Positions 1 through 8,351 of a DNA stretch of 21,170 bases are shown here, one piece after another (the stretch's first letter is position 1; every line of letters starts with the position of its first letter). The notes beneath the pieces are model-generated. The model searched no databases. It was not told where the DNA came from and saw nothing but the letters and a program-made list of their open reading frames with translations. This DNA comes from Bacteroidales bacterium UBA4230 (GTDB lineage Bacteria; Bacteroidota; Bacteroidia; Bacteroidales; UBA932): contig DGXO01000077.1 in assembly GCA_002395605.1 (NCBI GenBank), forward strand, positions 55,148 through 76,317. Direction: 5' to 3'. The translations under genes and the position numbers were made by a program.

Positions 1-583
1 CGACGGTTACTTCATCCTGCCTTACACCATTGGAGACTACCTTTCACATAAGTTTGCAGAGCCCAAGACCGACACCAGCGCCCCTGAGTTTGACGCCGCC
101 GAAAAAGCCGTCAAGGAGCGCATCGCAAAGATTTTTGCCGTCAAGGGCACGGAAACCGTGGACAGCATTCACAAGAAGCTCGGCCACATCATGTGGGAGT
201 ACGTTGGAATGGCCCGCAACGAGGCTGGTCTTAAGAAGGGAATTGAAGAAATCGGCAAACTCCGTGAGGAATTCTGGAAAACCGTGCGCGTTCCCGGATG
301 CAACGAGGAATTCAATCAGGAGCTTGAGAAGGCTCTCCGTCTTGTGGACTTCTTTGACATTGGAGAACTTATGGCCCGTGACGCCCTTCACAGAAGGGAA
401 TCCTGCGGCGGTCACTTCCGTGAGGAAATGCAAACCGAGGAAGGCGAAACCAAGCGCGACGACGAAAACTTCATGTATGTTGGCGCCTGGGAGTACAAGG
501 GCGAAGGCAAGGAGCCTGAACTTCACAAGGAAGAACTCAAGTATGAGAATATCAAGATAGCAACCCGTAACTATAAAGACTAG
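1..583 (+). CDS. sdhA/frdA: Succinate dehydrogenase/fumarate reductase flavoprotein subunit, 3' part only
   Basis: The reading frame is open from base 2 to the TAG at 581-583 and gives the last 193 residues of the protein; the start lies left of the window. This subunit carries covalent FAD and interconverts succinate and fumarate at the cytoplasmic face of the inner membrane, in complex with the iron-sulfur and cytochrome b subunits. The visible part is the C-terminal domain. It begins with DGYFILPYTIGDYLS, a usual stretch before this domain, and holds RRESCGGHFREE (about 380-427), the substrate/FAD-proximal motif in the form common in Bacteroidetes, followed by DDENFMYVGAWEY. The FAD-binding Rossmann region is not in view. 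The iron-sulfur subunit gene starts 8 bases after the stop, the usual A-B order of the C-A-B operon. Choosing between Sdh and Frd by sequence alone is not possible; in anaerobic gut Bacteroidales the complex usually works as a fumarate reductase. Confidence 0.95.
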   Translation, partial: DGYFILPYTIGDYLSHKFAEPKTDTSAPEFDAAEKAVKERIAKIFAVKGTETVDSIHKKLGHIMWEYVGMARNEAGLKKGIEEIGKLREEFWKTVRVPGCNEEFNQELEKALRLVDFFDIGELMARDALHRRESCGGHFREEMQTEEGETKRDDENFMYVGAWEYKGEGKEPELHKEELKYENIKIATRNYKD

Positions 584-591
584 TCCCCGTT

Positions 592-1335
592 ATGGAATAT
601 AATATAAAAGTATGGCGTCAGAAGAACGCCAAGGCAAAAGGCCATTTCGAGACCTACCACGTTACGGATGTGGAGGAAGATGCTTCTTTCCTCGAAATGC
701 TTGACATACTCAATGACCAGCTTATCCGTAAAGGCATTGATCCCATTGCCTTTGACCATGACTGCCGTGAGGGTATCTGCGGAGCTTGCTCCCTGTACAT
801 TGACGGCCGTGCACATGGCCCCGACGACCAGGTAACCACCTGCCAGCTGTTCATGCGTCATTTCAAACCCGGTGCAACCATTACCGTAGAGCCCTGGCGC
901 AGCGGTGCTTTCCCTGTGATTAAGGACCTTGTGGTAGACCGCGGTGCATTTGACAAGATTCTCCAGGCCGGCGGCTTTATCACCGTACGTACCGGAAGCG
1001 CCCAGGATGCAAACAATATTCTCATTTCCCACGACGCCGCAGAGCTTTCAATGGATGCTGCAGCATGCGTAGGATGCGGTGCCTGCGTTGCAACCTGCAA
1101 GAACGGCTCGGCCATGCTGTTTGTGGCAGCCCGTGTAAGTTCCCTGGCTCTTCTGCCTCAGGGCAAACCGGAGGCTGCACGCCGCGCCCGCGCCATGGTT
1201 GCCAAGATGGACGAACTTGGCTTTGGTAACTGCACCAACACCCGCGCCTGTGAAATGGAGTGTCCTAAGCATGTTACCATAGATCACATTGCACGTCTTA
1301 ACAGGGAATACCTTAAGGCCCGTTTTTCAGAGTAG
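592..1335 (+). CDS. sdhB/frdB: Succinate dehydrogenase/fumarate reductase iron-sulfur subunit
   Basis: This 247-residue protein passes electrons between the flavoprotein and the membrane cytochrome b subunit through three iron-sulfur centres. An N-terminal plant-type ferredoxin domain has Cys58, Cys63, Cys66 and Cys84 for the [2Fe-2S] centre (motif CREGICGAC). The C-terminal domain has Cys159, Cys162, Cys165 and Cys169 (CVGCGACVATC), then Cys214, Cys220 and Cys224 (CTNTRACEMEC), for the other two centres. The Lys after Cys169, where classical enzymes often have Pro, and the LALLPQGKPEAARRA stretch are typical of Bacteroidetes enzymes. Length is normal and all expected cysteines are present. 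The ATG lies 8 bases after the flavoprotein stop with no Shine-Dalgarno sequence, so it is co-transcribed. It is the last gene of its operon, since a strong terminator follows within 25 bases. Confidence 0.97.
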   Translation: MEYNIKVWRQKNAKAKGHFETYHVTDVEEDASFLEMLDILNDQLIRKGIDPIAFDHDCREGICGACSLYIDGRAHGPDDQVTTCQLFMRHFKPGATITVEPWRSGAFPVIKDLVVDRGAFDKILQAGGFITVRTGSAQDANNILISHDAAELSMDAAACVGCGACVATCKNGSAMLFVAARVSSLALLPQGKPEAARRARAMVAKMDELGFGNCTNTRACEMECPKHVTIDHIARLNREYLKARFSE

Positions 1336-1358
1336 TAAAATAATAAATATTCTATTGT

Positions 1359-1395
1359 AAAAAGGGCCTCGGAACTATCCAAGGCCCTTTTTATT
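1359..1395 (+). terminator. Intrinsic terminator after sdhB
   Basis: A perfect 11-bp stem (AAAAAGGGCCT at 1359-1369 with AGGCCCTTTTT at 1382-1392) encloses a 12-base loop and ends in a T tract. It lies 23 bases after the sdhB stop and should end the sdh/frd transcript. The A-rich left arm mirrors the T tract, so the hairpin might also stop transcription arriving from the right. Confidence 0.93.
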
Positions 1396-1407
1396 GTTAA
1401 TTCATAA

Positions 1408-1496
1408 AAACTTTTATTAATTTTTTAAGTTTGGATTTATGATTTTTTTGGTTATTTTTGTGTTAAATCATAACCAAAACAATTAATAAAAAGTTT
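1408..1496. repeat. Two inverted repeats around candidate promoter P1
   Basis: The outer arms are AAACTTTTATTAATT (1408-1422) and AATTAATAAAAAGTTT (1481-1496), complementary except for one extra A. The inner arms TTTTGGTTAT (1446-1455) and ATAACCAAAA (1470-1479) are perfectly complementary over 10 bp with a 14-base loop. The two pairs do not share a centre. The inner left arm overlaps the TAttTTTG -7 box, so it could be an operator. The DNA here is strongly AT-rich, which makes chance repeats likelier, so the regulatory role is an inference. Confidence 0.5.
1430..1460 (+). promoter_or_regulatory. Candidate promoter P1 of the uptake operon (TTTG-N19-TAttTTTG)
   Basis: TTTG at 1430-1433, a 19-base spacer, and TATTTTTG at 1453-1460 match the Bacteroides -33/-7 consensus (TTTG, 19-21 bases, TAnnTTTG) with no mismatch. 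A transcript from here would have a leader of about 220 bases before the lipoprotein start at 1689. The surrounding T/A-rich sequence raises the chance of a random match. Confidence 0.5.
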
Positions 1497-1558
1497 AAAT
1501 AAGAAGAAAAAATTAAAATTTTTCCGTATTTAAAGTATTTTAAAGCAGATAGTTAGCT

Positions 1559-1597
1559 ATTGTTTTTTTGAAATTGTTTTTCTTTCTTTGCACCCGT
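1559..1597 (+). promoter_or_regulatory. Candidate promoter P2 of the uptake operon (ATTG-N20-TTtcTTTGCAC)
   Basis: ATTG at 1559-1562, a 20-base spacer and TTTCTTTG at 1583-1590 each miss the -33/-7 consensus by one base. The following CAC gives the TTTGCAC form often seen at Bacteroidales promoters. The expected start of transcription, near 1595-1598, lies directly before a small hairpin (1599-1619), leaving a leader of about 90 bases. I consider this at least as likely as P1. Confidence 0.5.
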
Positions 1598-1598
1598 A

Positions 1599-1619
1599 TT
1601 TCCTTCTTTTGGAGGGAAA
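1599..1619 (+). promoter_or_regulatory. 5'-leader hairpin upstream of the lipoprotein gene
   Basis: TTTCCTTC (1599-1606) pairs with GAGGGAAA (1612-1619) through 8 bp with one G-T pair and a TTTTG loop. If transcription begins at P2, this hairpin sits at the very 5' end of the mRNA, where it could slow decay. The rest of the leader (1620-1688) shows nothing I recognise and no ribosome-binding sequence. Confidence 0.35.
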
Positions 1620-1688
1620 CGTGTAGTGTATAGGTATAGAAAATTTGTTTTGTATCAATATTTATGTTTAACTAATTTTTTCATGCTT

Positions 1689-3689
1689 ATGAAAAAAATC
1701 GGTATCTATCTCTCGGCAATTGTCATGCTAGCCGGTATGGTTGCATGTACAAACAAAGAGGCCATTGAGGGTAACGGTCACGGTTTCGACGAAGCTACTT
1801 TCTCCATTGAGACAGTATCTGTTGAAAACACAACTGCTTCTTTCAAGATTACCTCTACCGGTTTCCCCGGTGCCACGTATTACGGATTCCTTTCTGCAGA
1901 TATGGAATCCAAAGCAAGTGATGTGGTGGATGCTAAATTAAGCACTATCAACGTAACCCGTCACATCCTTTCAAGCGGAACCAACACTGTTGAAGAAAAA
2001 GGTCTTCGTCAGGGTGGTAAGAAGTATCGTTATATTGTAACAGGTCTTCTTGCCAACGGCGCAACTTACAACGAGCCCGTTGTAGCAGACATCGCCACCA
2101 CAGGAGACTATACTACTGGTTCCCTTGCAGTTTCTGTTGCAAGTATCACTGCACAGACTCCTGTCTTCTCCATTTCCGGCGTAGACGGCAAAGCAGCTTA
2201 TGCTGTTGTCACCAAGGAAGTAGCAGACAGCTATTCTTCCAATGAGAAGGAACTGTTCAACGCCCTGTTCGACTCAATCGACGACCTTGCTGTCATTGAG
2301 GCCGACAACGCAAATTGCAAGTGGAGCAAACTTGAGCCCGCCGACTACGTAGTTTATGCAGTTGGCTTTAAGGAAGATGCAGATGCACTCGAAGGTTTCC
2401 AGCCTACACTTAAATATGCAAAGGCTGCATTCACCGTAGAGCCCGTCAAGGACCCTGAGGCCGAATATCTTGCTTACATCGGCACATGGTATGATGCAGA
2501 TGGTAATGAATACACCATCGCTCAGAAAGATGTCAACGCTACCTTTACCATGACCGGTCTTGACGTAGACATCACTGTCCTCTATGAAAACAAGGGCATC
2601 AAGTTCTCCGGTGAGGAGAAGTTGGGTGAAACCGCAGACGGACTTGAGGTTTATCTGTTTGGTCTTGACCAGGACGGTTACGCCGAAGACGCTTCCCAGA
2701 ATGAAGCAGATCCTTACATCCTTGCAACCGGCGCCATTGACGGCTCCAACATTGCAATCACCGGCTCCGAATACCAGGCAGTATACAGCGGAACAACCTA
2801 TGATGAGGTTATTTGCGGTCTTATTGTTTATGGGCTGGATCCTGCCGCAGGAAAACTCTATAAGATGGCGGAGGAGCCTGCAGTGTTGGCACTTCCTGCT
2901 ACCCTTACAAAGGAAAAGCCCGGTGACAACCCCGGCGACGATCCTTATTCCAAGTACCTCGGTGACTGGACCATCACCCGTGGTGAAGCTACCGATACCT
3001 GGACCATCAGCGTCAAGGAAGATGGTAAGACCTATAATATCGATGGTATTGAAGGTTCAAAAGCATCAGACGGTATGACCGTTGAAGGTGTTTTCGAAGA
3101 TGGTAATCTTGTAGTTTATACTCAGACACTTGGCACCTGGACACATAACAGCTATGGTAATATCGAGGACCATCTCTTCGGAAATATTATTTATCAAGGT
3201 AAGAAATATTACATTACCGGAGAATATGTAGCTTTCACAGGCGTTATAAGTGCCGATGGCAACAGCGTTGAACTTACCCCCGGAAAGGTGAATATAACTG
3301 ACCTTGGAGAGTTTGACGTTGCTGGAATCCAGTTCTACGGAATTCTTATTGATGAAGGTGAAAATAAGGGAAAAGCTCTCAGCTATACATCTGACTACAC
3401 CACCCTTCCCAATACCCTCACAGCTGCTTCTGGAGAAACCAGCAGCGTAAAGGGCATGGACAAGGAGGCAAGTGCTAAGATAATGAGCACCCTTGTACTC
3501 AATCACAATGGCAATTCGGCATTCCGTACCATGTCTGGCAAAAATGTCAAGACCAAGGGTACCCTGGAGAAATCTTCCAGCATGAAGACCGAAAAGAAGG
3601 ACAACGGTTCTGCACCCAAAACCCGTGGAAGCAAGACTTCCCGTGGGAGCAAATCCTCATCCAGCATCATTGCAGGGCATAAAGCCTAG
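1689..3689 (+). CDS. Putative surface lipoprotein with two fibronectin-III-like and two YxGxW-type domains
   Basis: I do not recognise a named family. The 666-residue protein begins with a type II signal peptide and lipidated Cys20 (LAGMVAC); TNKE follows, so surface export is possible. Residues about 35-140 and 145-250 look like two fibronectin-type-III-like beta domains. Residues about 257-404 and 419-578 look like a duplicated domain, each opening with an aromatic-Gly-x-Trp motif (YIGTW, YLGDW) and closing with LPATLT or LPNTLT, joined by a PGDNPGDDP linker. The last 48 residues are basic and Ser-rich, which is odd. I chose ATG 1689 because the signal peptide starts there; ATG 1683 would add two residues, and an in-frame GTG at 1626 would add a hydrophobic extension unlike a lipoprotein leader. 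It is first in the operon, 38 bases before susC. A role in capturing substrate at the cell surface is inferred from position. Confidence 0.85.
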   Translation: MKKIGIYLSAIVMLAGMVACTNKEAIEGNGHGFDEATFSIETVSVENTTASFKITSTGFPGATYYGFLSADMESKASDVVDAKLSTINVTRHILSSGTNTVEEKGLRQGGKKYRYIVTGLLANGATYNEPVVADIATTGDYTTGSLAVSVASITAQTPVFSISGVDGKAAYAVVTKEVADSYSSNEKELFNALFDSIDDLAVIEADNANCKWSKLEPADYVVYAVGFKEDADALEGFQPTLKYAKAAFTVEPVKDPEAEYLAYIGTWYDADGNEYTIAQKDVNATFTMTGLDVDITVLYENKGIKFSGEEKLGETADGLEVYLFGLDQDGYAEDASQNEADPYILATGAIDGSNIAITGSEYQAVYSGTTYDEVICGLIVYGLDPAAGKLYKMAEEPAVLALPATLTKEKPGDNPGDDPYSKYLGDWTITRGEATDTWTISVKEDGKTYNIDGIEGSKASDGMTVEGVFEDGNLVVYTQTLGTWTHNSYGNIEDHLFGNIIYQGKKYYITGEYVAFTGVISADGNSVELTPGKVNITDLGEFDVAGIQFYGILIDEGENKGKALSYTSDYTTLPNTLTAASGETSSVKGMDKEASAKIMSTLVLNHNGNSAFRTMSGKNVKTKGTLEKSSSMKTEKKDNGSAPKTRGSKTSRGSKSSSSIIAGHKA

Positions 3690-3727
3690 TAGCAAACTAG
3701 TTAGTAATATATTTAAGTAAAAAGCTT

Positions 3728-6700
3728 ATGAACAGAATTAAGCTATTCCTCGCTACCTTTATGATGGTGCTTTCAGCAATCACTGCTGTGGCACAGAACA
3801 TCACGGTGAGCGGTAAGGTAACCGACGATAACGGTCCGCTCCCCGGCGCTGCCGTCCTTGTACAGGGAACGACCAACGGTGCAATTACCAATGCAGATGG
3901 TACTTATTCCATCACTGTTCCCAGTGGTGCCACGCTGGTCTTCACCAGTGTTGGTTACGAAGATATTGTAGAACCCGTCAACGGCCGTACCACCATTAAC
4001 GTCCGCATGTCAGTTTCCAGCGAACTCATTGAAGAAACGGTGGTTATCGGTTATGGTTCCGGCCAGAAGATTACCAACCTGGTAGGTTCCGTAAAAACCG
4101 TCAAGTCCGAGTCCCTGTCAAATGCACCTTCGGCCTCTGCCCTTGATATGCTCCAGGGCCAGGTTGCAGGTCTGTCAGTGCTCACCACTGGTGGTGTAGC
4201 CGGTGATAACAACGTGTCCATGACCCTGCACGGTGTAGGTTCACTCACTTCCAGCACTTCCCCGCTGTTTGTGATTGACGGTATTCCGTCCAGCAGTCGT
4301 ACCATCATGGCCATGAACCCTAACGACATCCTTTCCATCTCCGTGCTCAAGGATGCATCGGCCACTTCAATTTACGGTGCCCGTGCAGCTAACGGTGTTG
4401 TGTACGTCACAACTAAGGCCGGTTCCTACAACGACAAGGCCACCGTTACTTACCGTGGACAGTACGGTATCTCCACCCTCGCCGACTTCACCATGTACGA
4501 CAACATGATGTCCGGTGATGAACTGAAGGATTTCTGGATTCGTGCCGGTCTTTATACCTATGATCAGATTCAGTCCACTTACACTGACCACGGCTACACA
4601 GCCAACACCAAGTGGCACGAATACTATCAGCAGTTCAACAACCCCCAGTATCAGAACGACCTTACCATTGAAGGTGGCGGACGCCGCGTGGCTTACATGA
4701 TTGCAGCTTCCCAGTTCCACCAGAGAGGTAACACCATTGGTAACTGGTACGACCGTTACACCATCCGCAGCAACGTCCAGGGTCACCCTACAAACTGGCT
4801 GAAGGTTGGTTTGAACGTGAACTTCTCCTATGACCGCCGCAACAACAACGGCAACTGGGGTGACGGTTCCAAAGCAGGTGGTAACAACTACCTCTCCGGT
4901 GGTCTGTCCATGATCCTGAACCCTCTGTATCCTGCCATCGACCCTGTCACCGGCAGTGTATATGAAAAGGAATTTGCAGTTTATGCAGGTGCTATCAATC
5001 CTAAATATCAGGATAAGAACACACGTCGTCAGACAGACCGTTACGGCCTTGTTGGAAGCACCTATGTGGAGATTGAGCCTGTCAAGAACCTCAAGATTGT
5101 CTCCCGTGCCGGTGTTGACGGTTCCGAGACCCTCTTCAATTATGCCCTTCTTCCTTCCTTCGCTACAGAGTTCTCCAGGACTCCCGGCCGAAGCAAGAGT
5201 TCCACCTTCCAGTACAGCGCAACCATCACCAACACAATTGAATACAGTCATTCTTTCACTGACCATAAATTCAGCGTGCTGGCAGGTCAAGAAGGTATTA
5301 GCAACAACTACGACTACTTCTGGGCATATTCTGAAAACCAGACCGACGACCGTCTGCTTGAACTGGATCACGGTACCCAGGCAACCTTTGACATGACAGA
5401 AGATAAGACTCAGAGCTCATTCCTGTCATTCTTCGGCCACGCCGACTACAACTATCGTGAAAGGTATTTCCTTGATGCAACAATCCGTTACGATGCATCT
5501 TCCCGTTTCGGCCGCCACAACCGCTGGGCTCCGTTCTGGGCTGTAGGTTTCCTTTGGAAGGCCAAAAACGAGGAGTTCCTCAGGAATGTTTCCTGGCTCA
5601 ACGACCTCAATGTCAAGGTCAGCTACGGTACCCAGGGTAACGCTTCCATCGGTGACTACACACAGTATGCTACCATCGGCCAGACCACTGAGTACAATGG
5701 CGTAGCCGGTATGGCAGTTTCTTCACCTTCCAACTACGACCTCAAGTGGGAGCAGCAGGGCCTGTTCACCGCAACTCTCGGTGGCCGCGTATTCAACCGC
5801 TTCGACTTTGACTTCGAGTTCTATAACAGGACAACCAGCAACATGCTGATGGATGTTCCCCAGCCTTATACCACTGGTTTTGCTGAAGGTGTTACCAAGA
5901 ATGTCGGTGGCCTGTCCAATCGTGGTATTGATATCACCCTTGGCGTGGATGTACTCCGTGGTCGCGACTATTTCCTGCGCGTAAACGCTACCTTCAACTA
6001 CAACCAGGAGAAGATCACCGAACTCTTCGATGGCCGTCAGGAATGGGAAATTGCTAACACCGGTATCACCTATGTGGTTGGCAAGCCTATCAGCTTCTAC
6101 TATCCTATCTCTGCCGGTATCGACCCCGAAACCGGTAAGCAGCTCTGGTATGTTCCTACCGGTTGGGAGGAATATCAGAAAACCGGCGACGTTGAGAAAA
6201 TCGACAAGAACACCACCCGTATGGATGTTACCACGGATGTGTTTGACGAGGCTCTCCTGAATCAGAATACCGGTAAGGTGCGTAACGCCCCCGTCAACGG
6301 TGGTTTTGGTGTCTCAGGCAGCTGGAAGGGTTTCTATGTACAGGCCGACTTCACCTACGTGCTTGGCAAGTACCTGATCAACAACGACGCCTTCTTCTAC
6401 AACAACCCTAACCAGTTCCTTGGTTACAATGCATCTAAGGCTGTTACGGACTACTGGACTCCTGAGAACAGATACGCCCAGTTCCCGGATTGGAGCAAGG
6501 GTTACACCATGCAGTTTGATACCCACCTGCTTGAACCCGCTTCCTTCCTTCGTCTGAAGACCCTCCTTGTATCCTACTCACTGCCGCAGAAGGCTCTTGC
6601 ATGGACCAACGGCGTGCTCAAGGGTGCAAAGATCACCTTCACCGGACGTAACCTCTTCACCGTCACTAAGTACATGGGTGCCGATCCAGAAGTTAACTCC

Positions 6701-6766
6701 AACCTCGCGCTGGGTCTTCCTGGTAACACCAAGCAGTTCCTGGGCGGTATTGAACTCACCTTCTAA
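3728..6766 (+). CDS. SusC/RagA-family TonB-dependent outer membrane transporter
   Basis: This 1012-residue protein is the barrel half of a SusCD importer, which takes oligosaccharides or peptides across the outer membrane using TonB-ExbBD energy. The signal peptide ends near Ala22 (AVA, then Q). Residues about 25-95 are the carboxypeptidase-D regulatory-like domain (VSGKVTDDNGPLPGAAV). The TonB box lies near residues 101-107 (IEETVVI). The plug domain covers about 113-232 with the family motifs FVIDGIP, ISVLKDASATSIYGARAANGV and VYVTTKAG. The rest is the barrel, ending GGIELTF with the terminal aromatic expected for barrel insertion. Length is normal and the frame is intact. The gene sits 38 bases after the lipoprotein and directly before susD, with no terminator between. 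Substrate cannot be read from the sequence; the nearby peptidase and lack of carbohydrate enzymes point toward peptides. Confidence 0.97.
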   Translation: MNRIKLFLATFMMVLSAITAVAQNITVSGKVTDDNGPLPGAAVLVQGTTNGAITNADGTYSITVPSGATLVFTSVGYEDIVEPVNGRTTINVRMSVSSELIEETVVIGYGSGQKITNLVGSVKTVKSESLSNAPSASALDMLQGQVAGLSVLTTGGVAGDNNVSMTLHGVGSLTSSTSPLFVIDGIPSSSRTIMAMNPNDILSISVLKDASATSIYGARAANGVVYVTTKAGSYNDKATVTYRGQYGISTLADFTMYDNMMSGDELKDFWIRAGLYTYDQIQSTYTDHGYTANTKWHEYYQQFNNPQYQNDLTIEGGGRRVAYMIAASQFHQRGNTIGNWYDRYTIRSNVQGHPTNWLKVGLNVNFSYDRRNNNGNWGDGSKAGGNNYLSGGLSMILNPLYPAIDPVTGSVYEKEFAVYAGAINPKYQDKNTRRQTDRYGLVGSTYVEIEPVKNLKIVSRAGVDGSETLFNYALLPSFATEFSRTPGRSKSSTFQYSATITNTIEYSHSFTDHKFSVLAGQEGISNNYDYFWAYSENQTDDRLLELDHGTQATFDMTEDKTQSSFLSFFGHADYNYRERYFLDATIRYDASSRFGRHNRWAPFWAVGFLWKAKNEEFLRNVSWLNDLNVKVSYGTQGNASIGDYTQYATIGQTTEYNGVAGMAVSSPSNYDLKWEQQGLFTATLGGRVFNRFDFDFEFYNRTTSNMLMDVPQPYTTGFAEGVTKNVGGLSNRGIDITLGVDVLRGRDYFLRVNATFNYNQEKITELFDGRQEWEIANTGITYVVGKPISFYYPISAGIDPETGKQLWYVPTGWEEYQKTGDVEKIDKNTTRMDVTTDVFDEALLNQNTGKVRNAPVNGGFGVSGSWKGFYVQADFTYVLGKYLINNDAFFYNNPNQFLGYNASKAVTDYWTPENRYAQFPDWSKGYTMQFDTHLLEPASFLRLKTLLVSYSLPQKALAWTNGVLKGAKITFTGRNLFTVTKYMGADPEVNSNLALGLPGNTKQFLGGIELTF

Positions 6767-6796
6767 TTGCTAAGAATGGTTAAAAGAATGAAAGAT

Positions 6797-8335
6797 ATGA
6801 AAAAGACTATATACAGACTGCTTGGTTCTGCCGCTGCACTGTTCATGGTGTTTTCCTGCAACATGGACCTCATTCCTACCAGCGACATCGTTTACGACGA
6901 GAACGAACCCGCCATCCAGAAAGCCAGTGACCTGACTTCCTTTGAGCAGGGTATCCACGTCTACTTCCGCAGCATTCATCAGAGCACATACTACTATGTC
7001 TCCGATGTCATGACCGACGGCTTCAACGCCACCATCGACTTTGGTAACAACTTCGGCCCTCTTCACCGTACAGACGCCGACTTCACGGCCAGCGACCAGG
7101 ATGTTGAAGATGTATGGGGTGGTTACTATACTGCTATCAGCAAGTTCAATCAGGCTCTTGCTGCCGCTAACAGCATTACCGATCCTGAACTTAAGGAGAA
7201 CGCACAGGTTTTCAAGGGATATGCTTTCTTCTATCGCGCTTACTCTTACCTGTACCTGGCACGTACTTTCGGCAAGGCTTATGATGCCGCCACCGCTTCT
7301 ACAGACCTTTCTGTTCCGCTGGTGCTGGTATATGACCAGAATGCCCGTCCCGCACGTGACACTCAGGAAAATGTGTACAAGCAGATCAAATCCGACCTCG
7401 ACAGCGCCGCTGTCCTCCTGGCCGGTGAAGTAGGTGCAGTACGCGCAAGCAAGCCTACCATTGATGCCGTTACCGCTCTCTATGCCCGTTACTATCTGGA
7501 TGTGAAGGATTATGGCAATGCAGCTTCATGCGCACAGTCCCTCATCGCCTCCGGCAAGTATGAGCTCTCCGACACCCCGGCCGAATTTACCGCCGAGTTC
7601 CTCAACGATACCGGTACCGAGCCCATCCTTCAGATGGTTGCATCACTTAACGAGGCTCCTAACAGCCTGTACAACTACACCCGCCTTACAACTGCCAACA
7701 AGCAGAATGTATACTCACCTTACTTCCTGCCTTCCGGTAAGCTTATAGATTCCTATAGCGCTTCAGACCTTCGTTTGTCTGGCTGGTTCAAGGCTTCAGG
7801 CTCGGCTTCCTATCCCATCTACTCCAATGGTTCGGCCTATTCGGATCCTGGCGTTCTGGTGTTCACGAAGTTTGAAGGTAACCCTACTTATACCTCCGCT
7901 CCTCTTCCCCAGGGTCAGAATGCCATTAAGCCCTTCCGTATCAGCGAGATGTATCTGATTGCAGCCGAAGCCCTGTTCCAGAGCGGCTCTACCTCCGATG
8001 CCAACAAGGTGCTCAACGACCTCCAGACCGCCCGTGGTGCTGAACTCACTACCCAGCCTTCAATTGAGGCTATCCAGAAGGAGTGGTTCATTGAGACTGT
8101 AGGTGAAGGACAGCGTGTATGGTGCCTCAAGCGCTGGGGTGCAGGTTTCACCGCCCGTTATGGTCAGCCTGCCGCTATCGCCAACAACCTTATTTACACA
8201 GGTACTTACTACACTGATCGCGCCTTTGAAAAGGGTGACTATCACCTGACTCTTCCTATCCCTACCTATGAGATGAAGATTAACACCAATCTCAAGCAGA
8301 ATCAGGGCTATGATTTGCTTTCAGAATCTGAATAA
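6797..8335 (+). CDS. SusD/RagB-family substrate-binding lipoprotein
   Basis: This is the surface lid that binds substrate and hands it to SusC. From the ATG at 6797 it has 512 residues, with signal peptide MKKTIYRLLGSAAALFMVFS and lipidated Cys21. Family features include the PTS stretch just after the lipid anchor, the helical TPR-like region with VWGGYYTAISKFNQAL and YAFFYRAYSYLYLARTFG, VPLVL before the next helices, and the late FRISEMYLIAAEAL helix. Start choice: in-frame ATGs also occur at 6776 and 6788, and a TTG at 6767 abuts the susC stop. I prefer 6797 because it gives a compact lipoprotein leader, but 6776 is possible. No Shine-Dalgarno sequence is seen, and translation may be coupled to susC. 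The Calx-beta-like lipoprotein follows after 16 bases. Confidence 0.95.
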   Translation: MKKTIYRLLGSAAALFMVFSCNMDLIPTSDIVYDENEPAIQKASDLTSFEQGIHVYFRSIHQSTYYYVSDVMTDGFNATIDFGNNFGPLHRTDADFTASDQDVEDVWGGYYTAISKFNQALAAANSITDPELKENAQVFKGYAFFYRAYSYLYLARTFGKAYDAATASTDLSVPLVLVYDQNARPARDTQENVYKQIKSDLDSAAVLLAGEVGAVRASKPTIDAVTALYARYYLDVKDYGNAASCAQSLIASGKYELSDTPAEFTAEFLNDTGTEPILQMVASLNEAPNSLYNYTRLTTANKQNVYSPYFLPSGKLIDSYSASDLRLSGWFKASGSASYPIYSNGSAYSDPGVLVFTKFEGNPTYTSAPLPQGQNAIKPFRISEMYLIAAEALFQSGSTSDANKVLNDLQTARGAELTTQPSIEAIQKEWFIETVGEGQRVWCLKRWGAGFTARYGQPAAIANNLIYTGTYYTDRAFEKGDYHLTLPIPTYEMKINTNLKQNQGYDLLSESE

Positions 8336-8337
8336 TT

Positions 8338-8344
8338 AAAGGAG
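8338..8344 (+). promoter_or_regulatory. Shine-Dalgarno-like AAAGGAG before the Calx-beta lipoprotein
   Basis: AAAGGAG ends 7 bases before the ATG at 8352, an ideal spacing for 16S pairing. No other start in this window has such a site, and Bacteroidota generally do not rely on Shine-Dalgarno pairing, so it may be chance or may raise translation of this one gene. Confidence 0.4.
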
Positions 8345-8351
8345 TAAGAAT

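Noticed and set aside
30..560. Open frames on both strands overlapping the 3' end of sdhA
   Set aside because: The Sdh/Frd flavoprotein frame explains the region, with family motifs through to its stop; the others show no domain.
1626..1688. An upstream GTG start for the first lipoprotein
   Set aside because: It would place an aromatic 21-residue segment before a complete lipoprotein signal peptide, and it lies very close to the expected P2 transcript start.
4367..5371. A 334-codon open frame on the minus strand opposite susC
   Set aside because: Long runs of hydrophobic Val/Gly with no domain pattern are what antisense translation of susC produces; the plus frame is a clear SusC.
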